Shown piece by piece: positions 18,863 to 27,823 of a stretch of 64,000 nt of DNA. The DNA lies in assembly GCF_009828745.1 (NCBI RefSeq), contig NZ_WTSX01000002.1, positions 1-64,000 on the forward strand, given 5' to 3'. How positions within the stretch are numbered: position 1 is the first letter of the stretch; each line of letters opens with the position of its first letter. Source of the DNA: Erysipelothrix anatis. GTDB taxonomy: Bacteria > Bacillota_I > Bacilli_A > Erysipelotrichales > Erysipelotrichaceae. Position numbers and translations under genes: made by a program. The notes beneath the pieces were generated by a model that worked only from the letters and a program-made list of their open reading frames with translations, searched no databases and had not been told where the DNA came from.

Positions 18863-19732
18863 TTAGCTTCGTTCATTGATAATTGATTGAAGCTCGTTTT
18901 CTTCGAAATGATATTCTTCATTGCAATAATGACACTTCAGTGTAGCGCCTTTATCTTCCTCGATAATTTCAGTTAAATCATCACTCGACAATGTGCGCAG
19001 CACATCAAGCATTTGCTCACGATTGCATCCACAGTAATATTGAACATCTTGGCTCCCTAAGATAACACTATCTTCAAAAAGGGATGTTGCAACATCTATT
19101 GCCTCTTTATCAATCATAATATTGGAAACTGGTGGCAACTGTGAAAACACAGTTTCGATAGCCACAATATCTTCTTCTGTCGCCTCTGGTAGAACTTGAA
19201 TTAAAATCCCGCCCGCAGACATAATGCTGAGGTCTTCATTTACCAATACCCCAACGGATAAAGCTGATGGAATTTGCTCACTTTGAGCATAGTAATATGC
19301 AAAGTCTTCGCCGATTTCACCAGTGCGAAGTTCTACTTGGGAACTAAACGTTGCTGAGTTTCCGGACTTATAAGTGACATGAAGTGACCCTTGTCCTACA
19401 ATGCCTCCGACATCAAGTTTTCCAGTTGCTTCATTTACCTGATGTGCATGAGGGTTTGAAACCAATCCTCGTACATTTCCTGCATTATCTGCATTAACGA
19501 GAATATGGTTAAGAACACCATTACTTTTGATTTCTGTGACAATTTTTTCGTTGTCACTTTTTAAGGTTGATCCCATAATTACAGCAACACTCATAACCCG
19601 ACCTAATGCGGCGGATGCTGCTGGATAGGTATCATGAATTACTCTTGCTTTTTCTACTGCGTTTGTTGTTTTAGTCACAAAGAACCGAACACGGCCACCA
19701 CGTGCGAGCCCTCGTACGATTTGATCTGTCAT
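18863..19732 (-). CDS. hslO: Redox-regulated chaperone Hsp33
   Basis: A 289-residue holdase activated by oxidation. The zinc-binding switch is complete at the C-terminus: CGC in YYCGCNREQM near 233 and CHYC near 264. The N-terminal TDQIVRGLARGGRVRFFV block is typical. It follows ftsH after a strong hairpin, as in the Bacillus ftsH-hslO region (coaX is absent between them here). Confidence 0.96.
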   Translation of the reverse strand: MTDQIVRGLARGGRVRFFVTKTTNAVEKARVIHDTYPAASAALGRVMSVAVIMGSTLKSDNEKIVTEIKSNGVLNHILVNADNAGNVRGLVSNPHAHQVNEATGKLDVGGIVGQGSLHVTYKSGNSATFSSQVELRTGEIGEDFAYYYAQSEQIPSALSVGVLVNEDLSIMSAGGILIQVLPEATEEDIVAIETVFSQLPPVSNIMIDKEAIDVATSLFEDSVILGSQDVQYYCGCNREQMLDVLRTLSSDDLTEIIEEDKGATLKCHYCNEEYHFEENELQSIINERS

Positions 19733-19754
19733 ATTTATCTCCTATTTGGTTTAA

Positions 19755-19778
19755 AATGCCCCATCGAAATGGGGCATT
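19755..19778 (-). terminator. Terminator of ftsH
   Basis: A perfect 10-bp stem AATGCCCCAT/ATGGGGCATT with a CGAA loop, followed by TTTAAACC on the minus strand. The GC-rich stem is strong and the T tract is short. Confidence 0.75.
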
Positions 19779-19780
19779 GA

Positions 19781-21658
19781 TTATGCTTCTACTATTTCTA
19801 CTTCTACAGGTTCATTCCCCGCATCATTTGCATCGCGTCCTTCAACAATATTGTTGATTTGTTCTGCAGTAATTGTTTCAAATTCAAGAAGAGCAGCAAC
19901 AATGCGTTCCATTAATGGGCGTTGTGCCTCAATAATAACTCTTGCTTCTTCTTTAGCTTCGTCAATAATGCGACGTACTTCTTTATCAATCTCAAAGGCA
20001 ATTTCGCCAGAGTAGCTTGAACGTGATGAATAGTCACGACCTAAGAAGACGTTGTCACCTTGGCCATCATCATATTGAATAGGTCCTAAATTACTCATTC
20101 CATATGTTGTAACCATTGCACGAGCTATACGTGTAGCACGTTGAATATCACTATATGCACCCGTTGAAATTTCATCAAAGAATACTTCTTCAGCAACACG
20201 TCCACCAAGTAATCCAGTAATCTTAGCTTTAAGATCTGTTGCGCTTTGTGTAAATGTTTCTTCTTCTGGCGTCATTAAGTTATATCCACCAGCTTCTCCA
20301 CGAGGGATAATTGTAACTTTCTGAACTTTATCAGCTGCAGCGAGTTTCAATCCAATAATAGCATGTCCTGTTTCATGGACTGCGACCATATGACGTTCTT
20401 TTTCGCCATACTTACGTGATTTTTTAGCTGGACCCATCATGACTCGGTCAATCGCCTCATCAAGTAGCTCCATTGTAATTTTAGGTTGTTTCTCTCGAAC
20501 TGCAAGAATTGCTGCTTCGTTGAGAACGTTTTCTAAATCAGCACCTGAGAATCCAGGTGTACGACGCGCAATATTCTCAAGCTCGACATCTTGTGCTAGT
20601 TGTTTATTCCGGGCATGAACGCCAAGAATAGCTGTACGGCCTTTAACGTCCGGTAACCCAACAGTAATTGTTCGGTCAAAACGGCCTGGTCGTAGTAAGG
20701 CAGGATCAAGAACGTCAGAACGGTTCGTAGCTGCAAGAATAACAACACCTGAATTTTCTTCAATTCCGTCCATCTCAACAAGCATTTGGTTCAGTGTTTG
20801 TTCACGTTCATCATGACCACCACCAAGGCCGGCACCACGTTGGCGACCAACAGCATCAATTTCATCAATGAAGATGACACTTGGTGCATTTTTCTTAGCT
20901 TCTTTAAACATATCACGAACACGGCTTGCACCGACCCCAACAAACATCTCAACAAAGTCAGAACCTGAGATTGCAAAGAATGGTACATCAGCTTCACCAG
21001 CCGCTGCCTTAGCAAGTAATGTTTTACCAGTTCCCGGAGGGCCAACTAATAACATACCTTTAGGAATTCGGGCACCCATTTCTTCATATTTTTTAGGGTT
21101 TTTCAAGTAGTCAATTAACTCTTTCATTTCTTCTTTTTCTTCGTCAGCACCCGCAACATCCTTAAATCGAACTTTTACGTTTGATTGGATTTTTGCACGT
21201 GATTTACTAAATTCGAAGGCTTTGTTATTTCCGCCGCCTCCCATTTTGGAGAAGATAAAGACCATACCACCAATAAGTAGTACATAAGGTAAAACTACAA
21301 CTAGAAGGTCACTAAAGAGGTTTGATTCCGTAATGTCTGGATATGTAACCTTTGGATCTTCTGCTTCGATAATTTTCTGTAATTCATTAACATTTTGTTC
21401 TGTACGTGGGAAGCGTGTTTCAAACGTCTTCGTACGTCCATTCTCATCTTTATACTTACCATTAATATCGATAACAAACTGACGAACTGTCATTGATGAA
21501 TCTGTTACGGTATTTTTTTCGATTACATCGTAGAATTCAGCATTTGAAATCGGTGCAGATCCTTGAAATGTGAAAAATCTTATAAGCATAATTGCCATAA
21601 ACAATGTAATTAATGTCAGAATAATATTATTTTTATTATTTTTTTTCAATCTGTCCAC
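19781..21658 (-). CDS. ftsH: ATP-dependent zinc metalloprotease FtsH
   Basis: A 625-residue membrane AAA protease. Two transmembrane segments (about 14-30 and 108-128) flank an extracytoplasmic domain. They are followed by the AAA module with Walker [14 protein letters not shown], Walker [12 protein letters not shown] and the SRH ([21 protein letters not shown] region), and the M41 peptidase with HETGH. The zinc motif has threonine in place of the more common alanine, which still fits HExxH. It ends in an acidic tail. It degrades unstable membrane and regulatory proteins. It lies five bases after hpt. Confidence 0.98.
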   Translation of the reverse strand: MDRLKKNNKNNIILTLITLFMAIMLIRFFTFQGSAPISNAEFYDVIEKNTVTDSSMTVRQFVIDINGKYKDENGRTKTFETRFPRTEQNVNELQKIIEAEDPKVTYPDITESNLFSDLLVVVLPYVLLIGGMVFIFSKMGGGGNNKAFEFSKSRAKIQSNVKVRFKDVAGADEEKEEMKELIDYLKNPKKYEEMGARIPKGMLLVGPPGTGKTLLAKAAAGEADVPFFAISGSDFVEMFVGVGASRVRDMFKEAKKNAPSVIFIDEIDAVGRQRGAGLGGGHDEREQTLNQMLVEMDGIEENSGVVILAATNRSDVLDPALLRPGRFDRTITVGLPDVKGRTAILGVHARNKQLAQDVELENIARRTPGFSGADLENVLNEAAILAVREKQPKITMELLDEAIDRVMMGPAKKSRKYGEKERHMVAVHETGHAIIGLKLAAADKVQKVTIIPRGEAGGYNLMTPEEETFTQSATDLKAKITGLLGGRVAEEVFFDEISTGAYSDIQRATRIARAMVTTYGMSNLGPIQYDDGQGDNVFLGRDYSSRSSYSGEIAFEIDKEVRRIIDEAKEEARVIIEAQRPLMERIVAALLEFETITAEQINNIVEGRDANDAGNEPVEVEIVEA

Positions 21659-21663
21659 TCCTC

Positions 21664-22203
21664 TTACTGATAGACTTCATCCTTAAGGATTCCAATGTAA
21701 GGTAATTGTCTATATTTTTCGTTAAAGTCTAAGCCAAAACCGATTACAAATTCATTAGGGATTTCAAATCCGATGAAGTCCGCGTAAACATCTACCTCAC
21801 GACGTGAAGGCTTGTCTAGTAATGAAATTACTTTGACGTCATTAGCCCCTTTGTTTTTAAGTAATTGAATAATCGCTTTAATTGTATGTCCTGTATCGAC
21901 TATGTCTTCGACCAAAAGAATATTCACGCCCTTAATTGAGCGATCTAAATCTTTTAAAATCTTAATATCGCGTGATGATTCAGTTCCTGCATAACTTGAC
22001 ACATCCATGAAATCATATTCCATGTCTAAATCCACATGGTTAATGAGTCTTGCCAAGAAAGGTACTGATCCTTTTAGTAGTGCAACAAGTACAATTGGTT
22101 CTTGTGCATCTTTGTAGTGGTCAGTGACTATTTGGCCCATTTCCACACATTTTTCATTGATTTGTTCTTCACTAATTAATATTTCTTTTACGTCCTTATG
22201 CAT
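21664..22203 (-). CDS. hpt: Hypoxanthine (guanine) phosphoribosyltransferase
   Basis: A 179-residue purine salvage enzyme converting hypoxanthine and guanine to IMP and GMP with PRPP. The PRPP loop is [13 protein letters not shown], and [12 protein letters not shown] and the C-terminal [20 protein letters not shown] are conserved. It lies between tilS and ftsH as in Bacillus and probably shares their transcript. Confidence 0.97.
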   Translation of the reverse strand: MHKDVKEILISEEQINEKCVEMGQIVTDHYKDAQEPIVLVALLKGSVPFLARLINHVDLDMEYDFMDVSSYAGTESSRDIKILKDLDRSIKGVNILLVEDIVDTGHTIKAIIQLLKNKGANDVKVISLLDKPSRREVDVYADFIGFEIPNEFVIGFGLDFNEKYRQLPYIGILKDEVYQ

Positions 22204-22228
22204 CCTAAAAACTATCCTCCTGCGATAA

Positions 22229-23440
22229 CTATAATTCTATCACAAAAATATTGTTATTGTTAGCGTAATGATGAACATCACAACCCAATCCCACGACAAA
22301 TACAATATGTTTCGCTGAATTTTCAATTACAAGCCATTTTTTTCGCTGAAATCGCGGAATTTTACGATCTATGAAGAATCGATTGAGTTTTTTGGTGCCA
22401 TATTTCATCATTATTTCATCTTCTGGCAATGCATAACGCACCGTTATGGGAAAATCATCATCTTTCAAGCACACTGCTTCAACGCGTTCTCCGGACTTTG
22501 ATATCTTAAATTTATCATAGGCCATAAACTCAAGTTTATCGATTTGAATTTTGTATTCTTCATTGGGACTCACATTCATATATCCATAACTAACTGACAA
22601 TTCTAAGTTGTCAAAAGTTGCTTCATAGGTCCCTTTTTCGATACCTTGCAATATTGCACCAACATGTTTTTTACTCATCGCATGGACATCAACGCCTTGA
22701 GCATTTAGCCAATAGCGTAATACATCTTCAGGATATTGATGTTCCAAAATTTGGGCCGTATCAATCGTACTTCCCAACGCCATTACTGTTTCCTTAAGTT
22801 TCTCTTGTTTATCATTATTTAAAGAGCGCTCATAATTGAGCTCTTCAATTAAACTGCTCCACTGTATCGCATCACTTTGTTGTAGATTTTTTCGAACACG
22901 ATTTCGAGTATATGTATCCTCAAAATTACTTTCATCAATTCCATACTTTATTGAGTTTTGTGATGCATATGCTAAAATGTCATTTTTACGCCATGATAAG
23001 AGCGGGCGCCATACATAGACTCCCAAAACAACAGCATTTTGAGCAAGCCCGACAAAAGCACTTTTCATGTTCCGGGATTTCTGCATTACATATGTCTCGA
23101 CATCATCGTCAAGATGATGACCAACTACAACTCCGTTCGCATTATACTTACTTACAAGCATTTTAAAGAACGCATAGCGAAAGACTCGTGCATTATGTTG
23201 GAAATTATTATTATCATTCGAATCATCACTGTAATTTATTGTTTCAAAGGGAATACCGTATGTCTCACAGTATTCCGCCACAATTTCTTCGTCACGATCG
23301 CTTGTTAGTCGTTTCTTGTAGTTGACATGTGCAACCACTAATTTATATTCTTTAGTTCTCAGTGTATCTAATAAAACCATTGAGTCTGGGCCACCTGAAA
23401 CAGCCACTATCCATTGTTTCTTTTTATCCATGCTACTCAC
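22229..23440 (-). CDS. tilS: tRNA(Ile)-lysidine synthase
   Basis: A 403-residue TilS that converts C34 of the CAU-anticodon tRNA-Ile to lysidine, letting it read AUA. The PP-loop SGGPDS is at residues 15-20, with GHHLDDDVETYVM near 105 and WRPLL...KNDILAYA further on. The C-terminal domain is divergent. It is essential in most bacteria. The start is close to the PemK-like gene (7-base gap), suggesting one transcript. Confidence 0.95.
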   Translation of the reverse strand: MSSMDKKKQWIVAVSGGPDSMVLLDTLRTKEYKLVVAHVNYKKRLTSDRDEEIVAEYCETYGIPFETINYSDDSNDNNNFQHNARVFRYAFFKMLVSKYNANGVVVGHHLDDDVETYVMQKSRNMKSAFVGLAQNAVVLGVYVWRPLLSWRKNDILAYASQNSIKYGIDESNFEDTYTRNRVRKNLQQSDAIQWSSLIEELNYERSLNNDKQEKLKETVMALGSTIDTAQILEHQYPEDVLRYWLNAQGVDVHAMSKKHVGAILQGIEKGTYEATFDNLELSVSYGYMNVSPNEEYKIQIDKLEFMAYDKFKISKSGERVEAVCLKDDDFPITVRYALPEDEIMMKYGTKKLNRFFIDRKIPRFQRKKWLVIENSAKHIVFVVGLGCDVHHYANNNNIFVIEL

Positions 23441-23447
23441 CCATGTA

Positions 23448-24011
23448 TTATTCTATCATATGTGGTCCAAAGATTATTTCCTTTACACATGTACGTATTT
23501 TATCAAAAATAGGACCTTTTGGACAAATATGACCATTAATCGATATTATCCTACCTGAATTAATAAACTTACAATCGTTCAAAAATAACACCGAAGGTTT
23601 ATTTAAGCCTTCAACCTTGCCAATATAATACAAGTGACCTTTGGTAGGATCATGTTTGTTAACGGCTTGACTGATTGTATTAGTGTTGGATGTCATTGGA
23701 ACTACAAGTAATTTATGATTGTATGTTGCAATCACAAGTCCAAAATGTTGATAGCCTGCTTCATTGATATATGCTTGTCCATAATCGATATAACAAATAT
23801 CGCCGATATTAGCATCGATACCTAGAGATGTGGATGACCAAAATTTCATGCGCTTGAACCGATTGTATCCACTGACACATTCTCGGTTCTGTTGTGATAA
23901 TGGCATACTTAATATAAACGCTTCATATTCCTTGAGATATTCTTGAATTAATTCATCGGTAGGTGCCTCCCGACATTCAAGATGTTTCGTTAGCGACTCT
24001 TTGTATTTCAT
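23448..24011 (-). CDS. Solitary PemK/MazF-like protein
   Basis: A 187-residue protein. The C-terminal two thirds match a PemK/MazF fold: GDICYIDYGQAYINEAGYQHFGLV near the start of the domain, LLVVPMTSN, then PSVLFLNDCKFINSGRIISING. It has an N-terminal extension of about 70 residues that MazF toxins lack. No antitoxin gene lies on either side; the neighbours are tilS and mreB. It may be an RNA-binding or nuclease-like housekeeping homologue rather than a toxin. The ATG at 24011 is used; a TTG at 24023 abuts the GGAGG and is less likely. Confidence 0.75.
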   Translation of the reverse strand: MKYKESLTKHLECREAPTDELIQEYLKEYEAFILSMPLSQQNRECVSGYNRFKRMKFWSSTSLGIDANIGDICYIDYGQAYINEAGYQHFGLVIATYNHKLLVVPMTSNTNTISQAVNKHDPTKGHLYYIGKVEGLNKPSVLFLNDCKFINSGRIISINGHICPKGPIFDKIRTCVKEIIFGPHMIE

Positions 24012-24131
24012 AGTGTTTTTCAACCTCCTACCTGTAAATTACGATATTTTTCTTAATAATCCTAACACTTTTCGTAAAAAACATTGTTTTTCGTCGTTTT
24101 TTTACCACTTATACATAAAACACGAAAAAAA

Positions 24132-24164
24132 ACAGGCTTTATTGTGAATCACAATAAAGCCTGT
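24132..24164 (-). terminator. Terminator of mreB
   Basis: A perfect 15-bp stem ACAGGCTTTATTGTG/CACAATAAAGCCTGT with a three-base loop and TTTTTTTT on the minus strand. It is one of the strongest terminators in the window. Confidence 0.93.
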
Positions 24165-24185
24165 CTATCTTTGATTTTCTTTTAA

Positions 24186-25187
24186 TTAAAGACCCATTGC
24201 TTCAAGGTTTTCAAGCATAATACCTGTTCCCTCAGCAACACAAGTCAACGCATTTTCTGCAACATATACCGGAATACTTAATTCATGTGAGATTAGTGAA
24301 TCCAATCCATGAAGTAAAGCACCACCACCTGTCAACACAATACCGCGTGTCACGATATCAGCTGATAATTCAGGAGGCGTTTGCTCGAGCACTGTACGGC
24401 AAGCACGCACAATGTCCTGAAGACTTTCATGCATCGCATTTGCTGTTTCATCTGCGCGTAGCGTAATTGTATTTGGAAGTCCTGTGACTAAGTCACGACC
24501 ACTCACTGCAAACGTTTTTGTTTCCATTGTGTCCACAGCTTCAACACTCGCTGCTCCAATATGGGTTTTGATTTCCTCAGCAGTACGATCACCGATCAAG
24601 AGTTTATATGTATCTTTAACATACTTGATAATATCGTGATCCAAACGGTCACCCGCAACTTTTAATGAAGTGCTTGTAACGATTTCACCTAATGATAGAA
24701 TTGCAACGTCTGTTGTTCCTCCACCTATGTCAAGAACCATTGAACCTGTAGGCTTCGAAATGTCCAAGTTTGCACCAATAGCTGCAACTTTAGGCTCTTC
24801 TTCAATATAAACACGTTTTGCCCCTGCACGGTATGCAGCATCACTAATCGCTTTACGCTCTACTGACGTAATGTTTGATGGGCAGCAAATAAGGATTGTA
24901 GGGCGTGAAAATACGCCTTTTAGTTTTAATTTACGAACAAAATATTGAAGCATCATTTCTGTCACTTCAAAGTCAGCGATAACACCATCTTTTAATGGAC
25001 GAATTGCAAGAACACGTCCTGGTGTACGTCCTAGCATATCTTTAGCCGACTGGCCAACTGCTAGGCATTTTTTTGTATTTGCGTCAATAGATACTACTGA
25101 TGGTTCGTCAAGAACAACGCCCTCACCTTTAACATAGATGAGGATGTTTGCAGTACCCAAGTCAATTCCAACTGCTTTTGAAAACAT
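24186..25187 (-). CDS. mreB: Rod shape-determining protein MreB/Mbl
   Basis: A 333-residue bacterial actin. The ATP-binding phosphate loops are GIDLGTANILIYV at the N-terminus and LDIGGGTTDVAILSLG near 160; GIVLTGGGALLHGLD is near 290. It organises the elongation machinery for sidewall synthesis in rod cells. mreC and mreD are not adjacent, so this may be the Mbl- or MreBH-type paralogue; sequence alone does not settle which. It lies downstream of a small DUF1146 protein, as mbl does near ywzB in Bacillus. Confidence 0.95.
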   Translation of the reverse strand: MFSKAVGIDLGTANILIYVKGEGVVLDEPSVVSIDANTKKCLAVGQSAKDMLGRTPGRVLAIRPLKDGVIADFEVTEMMLQYFVRKLKLKGVFSRPTILICCPSNITSVERKAISDAAYRAGAKRVYIEEEPKVAAIGANLDISKPTGSMVLDIGGGTTDVAILSLGEIVTSTSLKVAGDRLDHDIIKYVKDTYKLLIGDRTAEEIKTHIGAASVEAVDTMETKTFAVSGRDLVTGLPNTITLRADETANAMHESLQDIVRACRTVLEQTPPELSADIVTRGIVLTGGGALLHGLDSLISHELSIPVYVAENALTCVAEGTGIMLENLEAMGL

Positions 25188-25208
25188 AAGTATTCCTCCG
25201 GTATTTTT

Positions 25209-25409
25209 TTATATGAGATAGTTAGTTGATAATCCGAGTAAAAACTGTGCTACGGCATATCCTAATGCCAATGCCAATAGAATATAGAGCACTTGCATAT
25301 GCATTTCTTTTCCCTTACGGGTAAACTTACGAAAATCCACACCGTATAATGCGTACGCTGATATAAAGAAAGACATTAAATATAGTATTATTCTTGGATA
25401 ATCACTCAT
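25209..25409 (-). CDS. DUF1146 family small membrane protein (YwzB-like)
   Basis: 66 residues with two transmembrane helices separated by a short basic/hydrophilic stretch containing ALYGVDFRKF and RKGKEMHMQVLYILLALALGYAVAQFL. This pattern is DUF1146, which has no known function. The ATG at 25409 is preferred, with AGGTGA at a suitable distance; a GTG three codons earlier lies on the ribosome site itself. It is 21 bases upstream of mreB and probably co-transcribed. Confidence 0.85.
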   Translation of the reverse strand: MSDYPRIILYLMSFFISAYALYGVDFRKFTRKGKEMHMQVLYILLALALGYAVAQFLLGLSTNYLI

Positions 25410-25493
25410 TTTCTTCACCTATATTACTATACCAAATGTCATCATTAATTTCCAATATTTCCTTTTATTATCATGAACTTCACACACATACCC

Positions 25494-26594
25494 TTAATCC
25501 ATTAAATCTACGGTTCTTTTTCGCATATATAATGTTGTTAGTGGTGTGGATAAAATGATTGCTGTTACGCCAGTTACAAAGATTAAATTTCCGTATGGCA
25601 TCCCCATCGCAAGGGGAACCGAAGCCAATGCCGCTTGTACTGTAGCTTTGGGTAAATAAGCGATAGAGATATATCTTTTTTCGCTTGCATTAAAACCGCC
25701 ATCTTTAATCGACAACCTAATTCCAACAATTCGCGCCATAATACCTATTGATAAAATCACAAGGATTAGCCCTAAGTTCTCTGCAGCAAATGTCTCAATA
25801 GAAATCATCGAACCTACAACTGAAAATAGTAATATTTCGGCGATAATCCATAATGATCCTGCATCTTTTTGAACCTGTAATGTATCTTGTTGTTCACTCA
25901 ATGTTATTCCAAATGTCATAACACTGATAAGCGCCGATACTGGCAACAACAAATCGCTATAGCCAAGTAGCAATGCAATTAATGTAATCAAAATCGTCTG
26001 TTTTGGTCGTATGATTTTCGCAACTACGATACCAAGCAAACCACCCAAGATAATCTCGATTGGAATCATGATTAGTGTTTGTAGAATTTCATTCGATTGT
26101 GTTGCCATGCCAGAGAAGATCGAGAAGATGGTTATTGCCGCAATATCATCAAGGGATGCTGCACTCATAATCATAGTCGGAATGTGTTTCTTGGTTCCGA
26201 TATTTCGTTGTTGGAGCCAAATCATCATCGGGATTACAACTGCAGGCGACACAGCTCCTAACATAAATCCCATCATTCCTGCTTCTGCTACACTCATTTG
26301 TGTTAACAATAATGCCATTACCAACACAGCAAACCCTTCAAATAATGCTGGAACAAAACTTAAGAGTGTCGTTTCTTTTCCAACTTGCTTCAATGTGCTT
26401 AAATTAATACCCAATCCCGATCGTAGCAGAACCAGTACCAAAGCTACATGACGTATATAATCACCATACGGTAATGTCGTAAAGTATGATAAAACAAATC
26501 CAACTAGCATATAGAATAATAACTGAGGGATTTCGAGTTTCATTGCTATCTTTCTTAGTAATAGACCAATTCCAATTGCGAGTATGTAAGCCAT
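25494..26594 (-). CDS. Cation:proton antiporter (CPA family), fluoride riboswitch-controlled
   Basis: A 366-residue membrane protein with about 11-12 helices in the CPA/NhaP-KefB fold. FMLGAVSPAVVIPMMIW (helix 4 region) and SLDDIAAITIFSIF (helix 5 acidic pair) mark the ion site. The start at 26594 is fixed by GGAGG eight bases upstream; an earlier in-frame codon would sit inside the riboswitch terminator. Because expression is behind a fluoride aptamer, the protein probably helps fluoride resistance, either by exporting fluoride or by correcting pH and ions when HF enters. The substrate is inferred only from the riboswitch. Confidence 0.9.
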   Translation of the reverse strand: MAYILAIGIGLLLRKIAMKLEIPQLLFYMLVGFVLSYFTTLPYGDYIRHVALVLVLLRSGLGINLSTLKQVGKETTLLSFVPALFEGFAVLVMALLLTQMSVAEAGMMGFMLGAVSPAVVIPMMIWLQQRNIGTKKHIPTMIMSAASLDDIAAITIFSIFSGMATQSNEILQTLIMIPIEIILGGLLGIVVAKIIRPKQTILITLIALLLGYSDLLLPVSALISVMTFGITLSEQQDTLQVQKDAGSLWIIAEILLFSVVGSMISIETFAAENLGLILVILSIGIMARIVGIRLSIKDGGFNASEKRYISIAYLPKATVQAALASVPLAMGMPYGNLIFVTGVTAIILSTPLTTLYMRKRTVDLMD

Positions 26595-26612
26595 TTTTAG
26601 TTCCTCCATAAA

Positions 26613-26652
26613 TAAAAAAAAACTCCTACAAGTCAAAAAGACTTGTAGGAGT
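26613..26652 (-). terminator. Intrinsic terminator of the fluoride riboswitch
   Basis: A perfect 13-bp stem ACTCCTACAAGTC/GACTTGTAGGAGT with a five-base loop, followed on the minus strand by nine T residues. The 5' arm reuses the 3' end of the aptamer, so aptamer folding and termination are mutually exclusive. Confidence 0.93.
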
Positions 26653-26693
26653 CATCAGCAATTTCTTGCGGTTTGGGCGAACTCCATCGCCGT
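26645..26693 (-). ncRNA. Fluoride (crcB) riboswitch aptamer
   Basis: The minus strand reads GGCGATGGAGTTCGCC, then AACCGC, and ends GCTGATGACTCCTAC. These are the hallmark conserved blocks of the fluoride (crcB) riboswitch. GGCGA/TCGCC forms the first hairpin and GCAA/TTGC a second. Fluoride binding should stabilise the aptamer and prevent the overlapping terminator, turning on the antiporter. Confidence 0.93.
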
Positions 26694-26700
26694 TTCATTT

Positions 26701-26729
26701 ATTTTATCAAGTTATTTCATGCTGTGCAA
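26701..26729 (-). promoter_or_regulatory. Promoter of the fluoride riboswitch transcript
   Basis: Minus strand TTGCAC (26724-26729), 17-base spacer, TAAAAT (26701-26706). Transcription would start near 26694, exactly at the 5' edge of the aptamer. The promoter sits just after the MazG-like stop codon, so the antiporter has its own unit. Confidence 0.75.
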
Positions 26730-26731
26730 GT

Positions 26732-27061
26732 TCAAATAGCAGATTTAATAAATGATTGTAAGTTTGGAGTTTGTTTGTATTTTTGGGAAGCTTGTTTATC
26801 CTTTTCGAGCAGTGTCTTTTCAAAATCGATATCGTTTACAGCTGCAATTGCTATCGCATAATGAACGACGTCTACAAGTTCTTCTGCAAGTGAACTTTCG
26901 CCATCATCATGTTTTCTTCCCGTTTTTTTATTTATTGCTTCTGCAACTTCGCCTATTTCTTCGACCAACTTCATAAAGAGTGCTTGTGTGTGGATAGCAT
27001 CTTCGTACTTTTGTTTAAGGTAGTTTTGATAGTCATGAATACTTACACTTTCCTTCATCAT
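26732..27061 (-). CDS. MazG-like nucleotide pyrophosphohydrolase
   Basis: A 109-residue all-alpha NTP-PPase. The metal-binding helices are visible as KLVEEIGEVAEAI (EExxE) and EELVDVVHYAIAI (ExxD). Such small single-domain MazG-like proteins hydrolyse non-canonical or excess nucleoside triphosphates; the exact substrate is unknown. It follows cutC by four bases and is the last gene of that group before the riboswitch promoter. Confidence 0.85.
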   Translation of the reverse strand: MMKESVSIHDYQNYLKQKYEDAIHTQALFMKLVEEIGEVAEAINKKTGRKHDDGESSLAEELVDVVHYAIAIAAVNDIDFEKTLLEKDKQASQKYKQTPNLQSFIKSAI

Positions 27062-27065
27062 ATCT

Positions 27066-27812
27066 TTACCCTTCGCGTTTCATAAGAACTTCCATAAATG
27101 TTTGAAGTTTCTTCGCATCAACGCCTTCGTAATCTCCGGATTGATCGTATCGGTATGATACTTTTGAGCTCGATGTTGTTGGGTCATTAAACCATCCTTT
27201 GAATGATGAATGAACCTGGGTAGCTTTTGTTTCATCAAGAATCTCATTTATATTCTCTGCATTCACTCCCGCACCAACACAAATTTCAATTTGCGTACCG
27301 TAGTTTTCTTGCAGCATTTTCAACGTTGGAATCCCCTCATCCGCTGTTGTTTCTAATCCACTTGTCAGCACCCGATCAATGCCGCACCGAATCAAAGCTT
27401 CAATTGCTGCTTGTGCATCAGGGGTTCGATCAAACGCACGATGATAGATTGCTTCGATACCGTGTTCACGCGCAAGATCGACAAATACTTTGGTCCAAAT
27501 CTCATCTATTGTATTGTCGGCATTTAGAAAACCAAATACAATCCCATCTGTTCCATACTCAATAAGTATTTTCGCATCTTCAAACATCGTTTTCATTTCA
27601 ACATCAGTGTAATGAAAACCACCAGCACGTGCGCGAACCATTGTGATAATTGGAATTGCGACATGCTTTTTTGCTTCGGTTAGTGTCGCTACACTTGGCG
27701 TCAATCCCCCAAGAAACAATGCATTATTTAACTCGATGCGATCGGCACCTTGTGCTTGAGCAACGATACAGTCTTGTACCGATCCTGCACACACTTCAAC
27801 TTTAATCTTCAT
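27066..27812 (-). CDS. cutC: CutC family protein (putative copper homeostasis)
   Basis: A 248-residue TIM-barrel protein. The family signature is strong: VEVCAGSVQDCIVAQAQGADRIELNNALFLGGLTPS at the N-terminus (positions 5-40), IYHRAFDRTPD and DRVLTSGLETTADEGI. It was named for copper sensitivity in E. coli, but the biochemical role is unsettled; a sugar-phosphate or uridine-linked activity has been suggested for some members. The neighbours give no copper context. Confidence 0.92.
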   Translation of the reverse strand: MKIKVEVCAGSVQDCIVAQAQGADRIELNNALFLGGLTPSVATLTEAKKHVAIPIITMVRARAGGFHYTDVEMKTMFEDAKILIEYGTDGIVFGFLNADNTIDEIWTKVFVDLAREHGIEAIYHRAFDRTPDAQAAIEALIRCGIDRVLTSGLETTADEGIPTLKMLQENYGTQIEICVGAGVNAENINEILDETKATQVHSSFKGWFNDPTTSSSKVSYRYDQSGDYEGVDAKKLQTFMEVLMKREG

Positions 27813-27823
27813 TATAAATCCCT

